Source of the DNA: Raphanus sativus
Lineage: Eukaryota; Streptophyta; Magnoliopsida; Brassicales; Brassicaceae
DNA length: 64,000 bases
Direction of reading: 5' to 3'
NCBI RefSeq assembly: GCF_000801105.2
Contig: NC_079519.1
Span: 5,392,668 to 5,456,667 of the forward strand
The stretch's first letter is position 1, and each line of letters starts with the position of its first letter. The notes under the pieces are model-generated. The model was not told the origin of the DNA and searched no databases. It was given only the letters and a program-made list of their open reading frames with translations. Of this stretch, positions 12,083 to 22,429 are shown one piece after another. Both the position numbers and the translations under genes were made by a program.

Positions 12083-12766
12083 ATGAAGACCTCAATGAGC
12101 ACCATCGTCTTCTTTGTAGTCGTCCTCTCCATTTCTGCCGTCTCCTTAGCCAAGGAAAGCCCTGTGGAAACTTGCATGAGAAGAACCACCACCCAATCGC
12201 CCACTCCTTCTCCTTCAGACAAATCCACATCACCTAATCTCAAGCTTGAAGACGAGTTATGCAAAGACGAGACAAGAATCGTCATGTACTTCTTGGAACT
12301 GAACGGACGGTTCCCACGTTACTACCTCAAGGCAATGTGCAATGTATTCGGAAACGACGAAACAAAAGTGAAGGACTACGTCACAGCCAAATGGTTAGAT
12401 CATTCGGAGAAGCTCCTCAGCAGCTTAGCTTGCATAACAAGAACCACCTTGGTGATCAAGAAGAGCCCTCTGGAAACTTGCATTAGAAGAACCATCGATG
12501 AATATCTCTCTCGTTCTCTTTCAAGGAAAACAAAAGTATATCATCTAGATGTCGTAGATATCATAGGAGACGATTACTGCAGAGACGCGGCACGAGACGT
12601 CATGTACTTCTTGAAACTAAACGGGAAATTCCCACCTTACTATGTCCAGGCATTGTGCAATGTATTCGAAGACGAGGAAAAGAAAGTGAAGGAATACGTT
12701 ATGAAGAAATTATGGTTAGATCATTCGGACAAGCTCATCGATAGCTTATATTGTTCTTCTCTATAA
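12083..12766 (+). CDS. Secreted protein of two four-cysteine repeats, unknown function
   Basis: A single-exon, 227-residue protein that I do not recognise. Residues 1-23 form a classical signal peptide ending SLA. The mature part is an internal duplication. Repeat 1 has cysteines at 31, 60, 86 and 117; repeat 2 at 133, 166, 192 and 224. The core of each repeat is nearly the same (VMYFLELNGRFPRYY and VMYFLKLNGKFPPYY, then a CNVF motif and WLDHS). Eight cysteines in equivalent positions suggest disulfide-bonded extracellular modules. A Pro/Thr/Ser-rich stretch (about 36-50) interrupts the first repeat. The gene sits between SPPA and the strictosidine synthase-like gene, where I recall no such gene in Arabidopsis. 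A good TATA box and a full-length frame argue that it is real. A reproductive or defence peptide role is possible but unsupported. Confidence 0.75.
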   Translation: MKTSMSTIVFFVVVLSISAVSLAKESPVETCMRRTTTQSPTPSPSDKSTSPNLKLEDELCKDETRIVMYFLELNGRFPRYYLKAMCNVFGNDETKVKDYVTAKWLDHSEKLLSSLACITRTTLVIKKSPLETCIRRTIDEYLSRSLSRKTKVYHLDVVDIIGDDYCRDAARDVMYFLKLNGKFPPYYVQALCNVFEDEEKKVKEYVMKKLWLDHSDKLIDSLYCSSL

Positions 12767-13083
12767 ACAAATCTGTAAACTTTTTGATGATTTAAAAGTA
12801 TCAAAAAAACTTTATAATATAGTCCTGTTTTAAAAATGATGTATTTTTGGAATTTTCAGATTAAATTCTGATTATTTTTGTGGGTTAACTATTTTCACAA
12901 TTTTTTAAAAAACTTTATTTTCCACAATTTTTAGTCAATCAAAATTAAATAAACACAATTAATTATTCAAAACTTACAATTTACCATTATTGTTTAATAA
13001 AATATATTAAAATACAAAAAATGTATTTTTAAAACAAATCATTTTGATATGGAGGCATTAACTATTATTTTTGACATCTTTTG
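12767..13083. other. AT-rich spacer between convergent genes
   Basis: About 317 bp of very AT-rich sequence between two convergent 3' ends. It should hold the polyadenylation signals of both. Nothing else was recognised. Confidence 0.5.
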
Positions 13084-14222
13084 TTACATGTTACCAACAA
13101 AGTTGGTCGTGAGTGTTCCGACATAAACAACACCTCTATATTCATTCACTTCACTTACTAACGTATCTCCATAATATTCTCCGAGAGACATACGCTGGAT
13201 AATCTCACCGCCGGCGTTGACTTTCACCGCTGATGGCTCGGTGGGGACCACTATAAGCTTAACGGAGTTGGAGGCGATCCAGAAATCTCCACCGTCTGTT
13301 CTCCTTATGTTGTCCGGACCAGGGATCGAAGGTACGAAAACGTCCCACGTGTTGACTTTTGGACCCTTGATCCAATACCTTAAGATACGATTCCTCAAGA
13401 ACTCTCCCACAAGAACAAACTCTCCGTCGGAGCTCACGGCGCATCCGGCGGAGCCACTGAGACCGCTTAACAAAACGGTTATGCTTTTCGTCTTTGGGTC
13501 GTACCTAAAGAACCTCCCCGTTGCATCATTAACAGCAACCGCCAAGACAAGTTGACTGTAATAACGAAAAAAAAGAGATTACTTTTGTCCGGTTTAACTA
13601 AACCGAAATCAAATTTTCAATCAACCTGGGGCCAAATCTTGTGCTGAAAGATGTGAAGTAAACCGAACCAGTCACTGGATCTACATCTAAACCGTCAAGG
13701 AATTTAAAAGGTAAACCAACTGCGCTGTCGGCTAGGCGCTTGGCTTGGCCACCGCGGCGTGAAACCACGTACAGCCCCAAGAACGCATCGGCTATGTACA
13801 AATCTCCGGTTATCTCATTGAAAGCTAAACCGACTGGTCTACCACATATGTTACCAAGAAAAGTCCCTACTGCTTTATCACATAGTGACTTGTTCCTATA
13901 AAATACACATTTGGGTTATTACTAAAGTGTGTATGTATACGTATGCATAAGTGATAAGTATATGGATTAGAACATACGCTATTGGTGAAATATAGGCGAA
14001 CTCTGTAAAGCCAAGCTTTGGTCCTTGGTATTTTAAGATCTTGCCGCCGGAGACTCCGGTATAAGGTCCTACACCGTGAGAATCGAAAGCAAAAGCTTCG
14101 GGACCAGAGACTCCTGGTGGCAGAGGGATCTTCTGGAAGGTTTGAAGAGGGGAGACAAGAGAATGAGATGTGAGGAGACAGAGCAAAAAGCAGAGGATGA
14201 AGACTCTATGTGTTTCCAACAT
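13084..14222 (-). CDS. Strictosidine synthase-like beta-propeller protein
   Basis: Three exons (14222-13978, 13895-13626, 13555-13084) with GT/AG borders give 328 residues. An N-terminal hydrophobic stretch (VFILCFLLCLLTSHSLV) is a signal peptide. The body matches strictosidine synthase-like proteins, with GVSGPEAFAFDSHGVGPYTG near the start, GDLYIADAFLGLYVV, FLDGLDVDPVTGSVYFTSFS, VNDATGRFFRYDP and PGPDNIRRTDGGDFWIA. These are the strands of a six-bladed propeller. A paired Cys (SLCDKAV and NICGRPVG) is as in the family. Most Brassicaceae members are not known to make strictosidine, so a substrate should not be assumed. In Arabidopsis the neighbour of SPPA is SS3 (At1g74000), the likely counterpart. 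Length is normal for the family and no break was seen. Confidence 0.85.
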
Positions 14223-14719
14223 TCTGACTCATCAATATATCACAATGAAGCTGAGCAAGTTTCGTTTGTGTATGCATACACGCACGAGTCTCCAATTTAA
14301 ATTGGATCGTAACCGGTTGGTAAATGGTTACTAACCGGTTCATGATTAGGTTAGATGCTCTTCTTGAGATATATGTCACAAGACTTTTGTCTTTTCTCTA
14401 CAGTTTCCATTGTTTAACTAAACTTAACAATTCGTTTCGTCTTTTTCTGTCTCTTATTCACGTGAACATGGCCAACTTTCCAGCTAATCCGAATATAAAT
14501 ACTGGAATTTTCATTTCAGTACTTCTAAATTTCTTTTTTCATAAATCACGTACTATAATGTGTATTTTTAAACAAAAATCATCTATATTTGATAACTTGA
14601 ACATGATCAACATTATATACGGTTTAAAAACAAGCATATATTACATGTATGAAATGATTTATTATTCTGAAACAATCACTTAATTCCTTAAACCTTTATT
14701 TATAAATATTATATGCATA
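14223..14719. other. Upstream region of the propeller gene
   Basis: This should contain the promoter of the minus-strand propeller gene. No obvious TATA box was singled out. Small open frames here show no recognisable protein. Confidence 0.4.
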
Positions 14720-15942
14720 TCCCTATATACTAAAGCGCAAGTCGCCTTTCCAATAAAATTCTGACACGTGGAAAGTCTTTTGTAAAAAAATTCAGTCGAT
14801 TAAATTATTTTTCTTTAGTTCCCTATTTTTGTGCAACTAATAACTACTTAGATTCCAAAGTTTTCGGAATTTCCATACCACGTTCAAATTTTTTCTTCAT
14901 TATTAAACTGTTTCTTCTCCACCAGATTGCTCTTTTTCTTTCTTTATGTTTTCATAGTTTTACATACGGTGGCTCTACAACTTTTAAACGATCAACATCA
15001 TCAAGAACTTCTCAGTCTTTTTTATTGCTACTCCTTTTTGTCTATATTCTCACAAATTTTTTTACCTATCTTCTGTGAAATAATCCCTTTACAAATTGAC
15101 AGAATTACCACTGCACTTTTCCTTTGCTTCAAACATCTTTTTGTGACAGTTCTTATATTCTCACAATGATTCTTGAAATTCTTTAACAGGGACATCAGTT
15201 TCTCACCGTTTATCAGCTACGAAAGTGACAAAATATTTTCCTACTTCTTTTCTTTTTTTTGGAGCAAACTTCCTACTTCTTTTCTATAAATTGATTTTTA
15301 CATGACTTATATTTAGGAAAATTCTTTAGATTATTCAGGAAGCACCTTGAAATCTATGGAGCAATTTACATCAGACTGAGGTAACAATAAGCACTTTCAT
15401 TTCATTCTAGACATATTGCTGATTTGACCCATTCAGTTTTTCTATATTCATAGGAAATTACATATGAGTGATGATTTTGACAATGTTTGGGAAGAAGAGG
15501 CGAATAAAATTTCAAAACTGTTAGAGTGGATGAAAGTTAACCGCCACAACAAAAGATGGTAATGAGTGAACTATGTTTTATTTTATTTTGTATTGATGTA
15601 AATGTTAACTTCTTATATATTTCCAATTAAGTAGGAGCAAAATAACAGTAAAAATATCTGATTTTATTTCCAATCAAGTAAAAGCAAAATAACAGTAAAA
15701 ATATCCGAATTTAACCATATATATTATTTCAATTAATATTATAATTTATACAAGATAAAGTATATTAACGTTACAGAAGGTGAATGTTATCGAAATTAAA
15801 CATTTAATATAAATGCCCTGTTTCTTTTAGGTAAAAGGGTTTAATAAATACTCTGTTTCATTATAAAAAGATACCACATAATTTTTAAAAAAATTAGAAT
15901 ACAATAAATTTGATCCGTGCTTTAGCACGGGAGTTACACTAG
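14720..15942 (+). mobile_element. Non-autonomous Helitron, complete termini
   Basis: The 5' end begins TCCCTATATACTAAAGCGC and follows an A. The 3' end carries the hairpin CCGTGCTTTAGCACGG (15915-15930), an 8-base spacer, then CTAG (15939-15942) followed by T. Insertion between A and T, a 5' TC, a short GC-rich hairpin and a 3' CTAG are the diagnostic Helitron features. No Rep/helicase is encoded. A short open stretch near 15464 (MSDDFDNVWEEEANKISKLL) might be a captured exon but was not identified. Confidence 0.75.
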
Positions 15943-16645
15943 TAATCACTTTAAAGCTTAAGAATACCGGCAAAAGGACCAAACATCCATCAAAACCCCA
16001 AAGATCTGTACTCAGAAGACTACACTTCACATAGTACTATCCTAAGATATCTGGACTGAAACATCCATCAATAATATTTACAACAATCATCTGACATGAT
16101 AAGCAGCATGAACTAGTTGTCACATGTATTTATATCAGGGTCAACTACTACTATATTCGTCGTTTCTTGAAAATGTGACTGTTGTCCAATCGTCACATCA
16201 TATGTTGCTTACAATAAAAATTCTAACAATGTAAAAGTGTAAAACCCTTATTGCAATTAATAACCATACATATTTTTCTTAACAACATCCAATCTCTTTC
16301 CCAAATCCTAACATAAAACACACAGCTCTCGCTTATAAACCAAAACAGCTTTCTAACAGAGAGCCCTTTGGTAATTGACCAAAGTATGTATATAGAGGAA
16401 TAATTATGCCAGAGGAAACATAAAACTACTTGTTAATAACCAATCGTAAAAGTGGATAAACATTTGTAAAGGGACAAAGAGAATAAACTGGGGCAAATAA
16501 GACCTGACTATTAGAACAATCTTGAGAGCTACTAAAGATCTGTTTGCTGATATGAATGCACATCAGGAATTACCTCCGACTGCTGATGCTGTAAAGACTG
16601 GACTCAGACTCACTATGACAGTTTTAACAGATGGTAAGAAAGTCT
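15943..16645. repeat. 3' flank of the first kinase, duplicated at 21870-22429
   Basis: The segment from about 16048 (TCTGGACTGAAACATCCATC, then ACAACAATCATCTGACAT) has a close copy at about 21872-22000 in the 3' flank of the second kinase. The duplicated unit therefore extends well beyond the coding sequence. No gene was seen. Confidence 0.55.
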
Positions 16646-18746
16646 TCAAGTCTTAGGCTTCTCTGGCTCTGCAACTACGTGAAGAGAGTTCTTAGTCTCT
16701 GACCATGGCTGAATTGTTGGCTGACAAGCGTAAGGTGAGTGATTGGAAGACGAAGAAGACATCGAGGGACCTGACCAACTCCATGACGCAGATGAGGCTA
16801 GTAGGGAAGCTGCATCAACCATAAACGGAGCAAATGTGCCTATCCCCAAAGTATACGGTGAGAAATCTGGCAAAGGCAGGTTCTTGTTTAGGTATAAGAC
16901 CACTTGTTCCATCGTAGGCCTAGACTCTGGCACGACATTTGAACAGAGCAAACCTAGTTTCATAACCATCTCGACTTCCTCGGCTATGAATTCATCTCCC
17001 AGTCTTGGATCAGCGGCATCAAGCAAAGCATCCTTTTTCCAGCACTCACAAACCCATTTGATCATATATCGTTTCTCAACTTGCAACTGCGCTTCAACGG
17101 GTCTTCTACCACATGCTACTTCGAGCATGAAAACACCAAACGCGTAAACATCAGTTCCAGTTGAAGCTCCCATTGTCACTAGCTCAGGTGCAATGTACCC
17201 TACTGTTCCCACAGCAGCTGTTGTGGCTGCATTGCCTCCGTGGTCATGAAACCTAGCCATGCCAAAATCCCCTAATCTACCATTGAACTCGGCGTCCAAC
17301 ATAACGTTGGAAGATTTAACATCTCGGTGCAGAACAACTCGGTCAGCACCTGTATGAAGGTACCACAGAGCAGATGCTATTCCTTTAACAACCACAAGTC
17401 TTTGCGACCAAGAAAGAACAGCTTTCGTATCATCAAACAAATGCTCGTCAAGGCTACCGTTGGGCATGTACTCGGAGACAAGAAGGAGTTCGTGCTTTCT
17501 CCTACAATACCCGAAAAGAGGAACAAGATTCCTGTGTTTCAGATATCTCATGCTGACAACTTCAGCCAGAAATTGCTTCAAACCTTCATCACCATTATGG
17601 GAGACTCTCTTCACTGCTACTTCTCTGCCCTGCGGAATAGTTCCTTTATAGACCTCACCGAACCCACCTTTTCCGAGGAACTCATCCTTGCTGAAACCCT
17701 TTGTTGCTTTGTACAAGGACTTGTAAGAGAACCTATGTGCATCAAACTCCTCCTCCCATGATTCAGAAACTTCTGAATACTTCTTCCTCCTGCGGACATA
17801 AACTCCTGCAAGAACAGCCAATACCACAATACCCAAACACACAACCAGGAGGACAATAATCCATGGAGGTAGATTCTGATGCGGACCTAGAGGTAGTTTC
17901 TCATGCCGACCTAGAGGTAGATTCTCATGCGGACCTATAGAGTAAGGAGCTTTAGGAAGTTTTGAGAAGTCAAGTCGATGCAGTGATCCTTTGCCTGTGC
18001 TAAAACTCCACCAAAGAATATAGTGATCACTCACCGCGTTCCCTGTTGATGCTGAGAATCCAACATACAGTTGAGATCTATTCGGAAAAATCTCTTCAAG
18101 GTTGATTGGGTGTGACAAAAGAGGCCGACTTGGCCGCTTCTGGACTTGAAGAGGTGCGAGCCAGACACTGAGCATAGTGCCGTCATAATCCACCCAGACC
18201 TGTATAGGCTTTCCACTCAAGAGGTTCATGCTTTCGTTTTTCCCTTTCATGTCGGAATAGTAAGCTGCCGGAGCTACTGCAAGAGATACAGGGTTGTTCA
18301 CATCAATACCCACGTGATTGCTTTTGGCATCTTTGAACTCAGGGTTCCAAATAGTGTCAAGCTCAACAGCAAGAGCGTGAGATCCATTTGCTGATGCGTT
18401 GAAAGCCCCCAAGTATCTTGTCTCTTGTGCGTGCGAGAATTCCAAAAAAGAAGATACTAAAAAGGTAAGACCATGGCCGCCTTCAACACGTGGCTTAGGC
18501 ACCAGAGCACACACGAAATGTGTTGAGAAGGAACTGAACTGAATTGGTCTCGTGTAGAATGCCCGGCCCATTTGATACGCTCAGCTGCAATGCTCCACTG
18601 GGAAGTACTTTTGCAGCAGCGATTAGATAAAGATTTTCTTGGGAGCTAAAGTTTTCATAGACAAACCTGGTCTCTTGTTGACTTGATAGAGAAACAAGAA
18701 GATGAAGAGAAGAGATGATCAGGATCTGAAGTAGCCAACGAGCCAT
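16646..18746 (-). pseudogene. LecRK-I.9/DORN1-like lectin receptor kinase, frameshifted
   Basis: The intronless frame starts with the signal peptide [20 protein letters not shown] at 18746 and the lectin start [15 protein letters not shown]. It loses frame near 18574-18585. Compared with the paralogue at 22430-24505, seven bases stand where that copy has eighteen between CAGCTG and CAAAT, a net loss of 11 bp. The rest (lectin domain, membrane span, kinase) stays open in the next frame for 641 codons from an internal ATG at 18571. The kinase motifs are intact: [30 protein letters not shown] and APEL. An internal start would lack the signal peptide and the first lectin strands, so a working receptor is unlikely unless this is a sequencing error. 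The extracellular juxtamembrane region carries a three-fold repeat of a 10-residue [13 protein letters not shown] unit (17869-17939), single in the paralogue. Confidence 0.8.
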
Positions 18747-19421
18747 TGAAGATGATGAATAAGAGAGTCTGGATCTGATGTGCATCTCAAAAACCTCGCA
18801 AGCTGGAGAAAAGGATGTGAGCTTATGTTTCAGTGATCCAAAGCCTATCAATATTGCTTTCTTATAAACTGGACTCCACTAACACGAGGATATTAAATTA
18901 ATGTAGAGAAACAAAGCTTAACGCGGTTTTTCAAAAAGATTCCCATTCGGACAATATCTTAACGTATATGATATCAACTTCAGTCCAAATTGACAACGCA
19001 AAAAGGGTGAAGAAAACATTTCTAAATTAATAAAAGCAATGAAAACTGAGAGCAACTATAGTTAGGGTGGTCCTACCTACCTTGTTTACCTTAACCCATT
19101 AGGATTCTTTAATTAAAGCTCTACAGAGTGCAGGACACATGAACAAAAAAAATCACATGAATAGGCTAAGATTGGAGAGAAGAAAATTCATAAATGTAAA
19201 TGAAAATCAGATGAGAGATTGGTGGTCAAATAACGAAGGAAGAATCCAAGAATCAGCTGGGTGATAGGACATGCAACTTCAAGATATTCCTCCATTAAGA
19301 CTCTCAGTTCTGGCACATGATTTGTGCAAAGCAAACGTCAGCTGAGCTAAATTATTCCTCGGATCTAAACCATTTTCTGACCGTCTGTCGAGTGGTATCC
19401 ACACATGTCTCTTTCCAAAGG
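18747..19421. other. 5' flank of the frameshifted kinase
   Basis: Promoter side of the minus-strand kinase. The distal part (about 19270-19421) is homologous to 25488-25617 upstream of the second kinase, sharing GGATCTAAACC and CACACATGTCTCTT. The homology continues beyond the inserted element at 21362. Confidence 0.5.
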
Positions 19422-19424
19422 TAA

Positions 19425-21358
19425 GAGCATCACTAACCCAAAAACCCAATTTGGGTCTCTTAATAATTTTTAAGTATTAAATATTACCTAGTTAAGATAC
19501 ACCAACATTTTTGTGCTCTAATGGGAATCTCTTATTTAGGGATTCTTAAAGAAAAAGTGTGTGTACTCAAATCATGAGCTATCATGAGCTACGTAACAAC
19601 ACAATTCAGACATGCAAAAGCTCTGATTCCATAGGTAAGCATCACTCAAATCTCGAAACAAAGTGTGTGTACTTTAATTCCATCAGAAGAGCTTAACAGG
19701 AGAGGAAGATTTGGTTTACCTCTGGAGAAACTTTCCTTGCATCTAATAAATCAGCTTTGTTTCCAGCAAGAGCCATCACCATATTAGGGTTACCTATTGA
19801 GACACAACAACAACAAAACAAAGATATCAAGTCAAATACCCCATTATAGCAAACACGCCTCACCAACTAGCAGTATATAAAGATAGACCATAGTCAGCGA
19901 TTATCATACCTTGTACCTGCAGTTCCTGAACCCAGTTCTTAGCCCTCTCAAATGAGCCCTGAACCCAGTTCTTAGCCCTCTCAAATGAGCCCCTGTGAAA
20001 ATAGAAAAAAAAATGTTAAGCACACCTAAAGAGCCCACTGCTGATTAGTGGCAAGGGGTTGAGAATAATTGGTACTTGATTAGTAATGTCAAAGACAATA
20101 ATGGCAGCAGCAGCACCCCGGTAGTACATAGGAGCCAAGCTACAATGACGTTCCTGACCAGCTGTATCCCAAACTTTGAAAGTTGCATCATTCACAGCCA
20201 ATGTTTGAGAGAAGAAAGCTGCACCTATCGTTGATTTCTGTTCACATCAAAAAGTATGAAAAACACAGTCCAAAACCATGCAATTTTTACGCTCAATGGT
20301 GTTACTTCAAGTTCACTTAACAACAAATCTGCAAATAAGAAACGTAGTATAAAAAAAATACTCTCAACTACATCATAATTTTGTTTACTTAAATAACTCT
20401 GATAAAAAAAAAAACATGGCCACATCCTCAGTACTAAGAAACTACAGATCAACATGTTTCTAACTCCTGTCTGTAGCGAGGATCAGATCAACATGCTTAA
20501 CTCCACATTTCAGGGGACAGAAGGTGAATACAAGCAAGTCCATGGTAGTTGACAACACTAAGAGCAACTACAGAACATAACTGAAGTTTGAGGACAACAC
20601 AGTAGCCTGAGAAGTGAAATAATCGGAGCATACATACCTGATAATCCGCGTCGACAAATACGTGAAAACATTTCCCCCACAAATGATAAAACAATAACTG
20701 TGCTGTTAGCCTCAATTCATGGAACTCTCTCCTTGATAATAATCACCAATCTCTTTATAAGTCATTTTAAGCACTCCAGCGTTTTCAAGCAAACACAATA
20801 TAAGCAATCTGTCATCACATAGCATTTGCATCAGCTAGAGAATAATAATAAATATACCACTGGACATAAATTCATAAAGAGATATTCACAACATTACATG
20901 CTTATACTTGATCAAACAAAAGAATGTTGCCATGGAGCGAGCGAACAAAGCTACCAGATCGGATGATCCCATGCAATTTTTACACCAAAACCCTTAGCTT
21001 TATACTGATGAAACATGCAATCTGTCAACGATCCAATCAAAATTCTCCAGGAAGAAAATCAATCCAAGTCAAGTCACCATCTGAGGATAAACCAAAAAGA
21101 TCCCACAAGGAATATACGAAATCAGTACTGACCGATTTGGCGTCCATGTTCTTGTTTCCAGCGGTGGCCATGATTGTTGATCTGAAGCTTGGGAAATCCG
21201 GGAGAAGATAGAACTGAACGATTTCACCGTGACACAAGAGCCGTCTCTTCCATTCCCTGCTCAACCAACGTCGCTTATATTTATTGCTATTTTCCATTTT
21301 TTTTCAATCCTACTTTTAGGCTAAAAGACGCTCTCAAGAGCCCCGGACAATGATGCTC
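19425..21358. mobile_element. PIF/Harbinger-like TIR element carrying captured RABF2 exons
   Basis: The ends are GAGCATCACTAACCC and, in reverse complement from the right, GAGCATCATTGTCC. TAA directly flanks both sides (19422-19424 and 21359-21361). Removing the element and one TAA restores AAAGGTAACTTGAAGCACAAAG. That matches the uninterrupted paralogous site near 25613-25634 (AAAGGTTACTTCAAGCACAAAG). The 1934-bp insertion is thus defined to the base. A 3-bp TWA-type target site and short TIRs point to PIF/Harbinger (Tourist-like). No transposase is present; the cargo is a host Rab gene fragment. Confidence 0.8.
19704..21171 (-). pseudogene. Captured RABF2 (ARA7/RHA1-like) Rab GTPase fragment
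   Basis: Exon pieces in genomic order retain introns. The first (ATG at 21171) reads MATAGNKNMDAK. The next (about 20243-20066) reads [19 protein letters not shown], then [20 protein letters not shown] and [14 protein letters not shown]. The next (about 19995-19914) reads SFERAKNWVQ, duplicated as a 33-bp direct repeat. The last (about 19796-19710) reads GNPNMVMALAGNKADLLDAR. These are unmistakably from an endosomal RABF2 (Rab5-type) gene. The exon with the P-loop (GDVGAGKSS in the family) is missing, two residues are lost in the switch II strand, and the 3' exons with the prenylation motif are absent, so it cannot make a working GTPase. Retained introns rule out a processed retrocopy. It lies inside the TIR element at 19425-21358. 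Confidence 0.85.
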
Positions 21359-22429
21359 TAACTTGAAGCACAAAGGCATATGTGTCGGTCGGTTGCTCAG
21401 CAAGCTGCAAGCTCTGAGGATATTAATTGTGGTATCCAATCTAGTTTCCAACGTGACTGTGGTGGTTATTTTATCTCTGTTGTGAGGAACGTAAAAGCCT
21501 AAAAAAAATAACAGAACTTATTAACCTTCCCTTTTAACATATCCGTCTCTAACAGATACATCAGAAGCCTTGATTGGATCAAAGCACACAACAACCTTTA
21601 CCACCGGGAATTGGGAGGACGAAGACCAAGGAATAAACTTTCATTTGATTTTTTTTTTTTTAAGCTTCAACATTGTACATTGGAGAATTAGTAGAGGGGC
21701 TAGTTTATAAATTTTCTAATTTTTGTCAAACATTTTTCCACAACGATTATTATTTGGGAAAAAAAAAATCAACACAAAACGTTTTACGTTTGAGCTTCTT
21801 CAAATTGTGAGATTTCAACGCTGGCTTAACTTTTAATAGTTTATCTGTTTATTGGATCGAATACTTTTATCTGGACTGAAACATCCATCCATATTTACAA
21901 CAATCATCTGACATCATAATACACAGCATGAACCAGTCAACATGTACTGGCACTGCTTAACATTTTCTCTCAAATACAAGCAAAACTCTTATTTCAATTA
22001 ATAATAATACGTATTTTTACTAACCACATCCAATCTCTTTCTCAAATCATAAAAATATCTATTCTTCGGATTCGTTACTAACATACACATTTCCTGCTTA
22101 TAAACCAAAACATCTTTCTAAGAGAAAGCCATTTAGTATCTGACCAACGTGTATATTGAGGAGAAATCTCATTTCCGTACTTGTTATCAGAGAAAGGAAA
22201 CATAAACTTTATGTTTATAATCTCAATCAATAAGTAGATAAACATTTTGCAAACGGACATACTGAGTATATTGGGACAAGTGAGAGACTGATAAATCTTG
22301 AGAGCTGCTATAGATCTGATTGCTGATATGAACGTACATCATGAATTACCTCTGCCTGCTGCTGATGCTGTTAAGATTTGGACTCAAAAACTCTTCTGTA
22401 GGCGACTGATAGTTTCAACAGCTGGTTGG
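21359..22429. repeat. Spacer between kinases 1 and 2, both ends duplicated
   Basis: The left part (21362-21640) aligns with 25618-25830 and is the far upstream flank of the kinase unit; both share ACAACAACCTTTACCACC-like sequence. The right part (from about 21870) aligns with 16045-16640, the 3' flank of kinase 1. The junction between two tandem units therefore lies near 21640-21870. No gene was recognised. Confidence 0.5.

Noticed and set aside
14324..14683. 119-codon open frame upstream of the propeller gene
   Set aside because: AT-rich composition, no similarity pattern and no start context; likely chance.
16743..17761. Plus-strand open frames opposite the kinase genes (also at 22495-23671, 27274-28271, 30182-32103, 47717-49494, 56611-58520)
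   Set aside because: They recur at the same antisense positions in every paralogue and follow from codon usage of the real genes. None has a recognisable domain.
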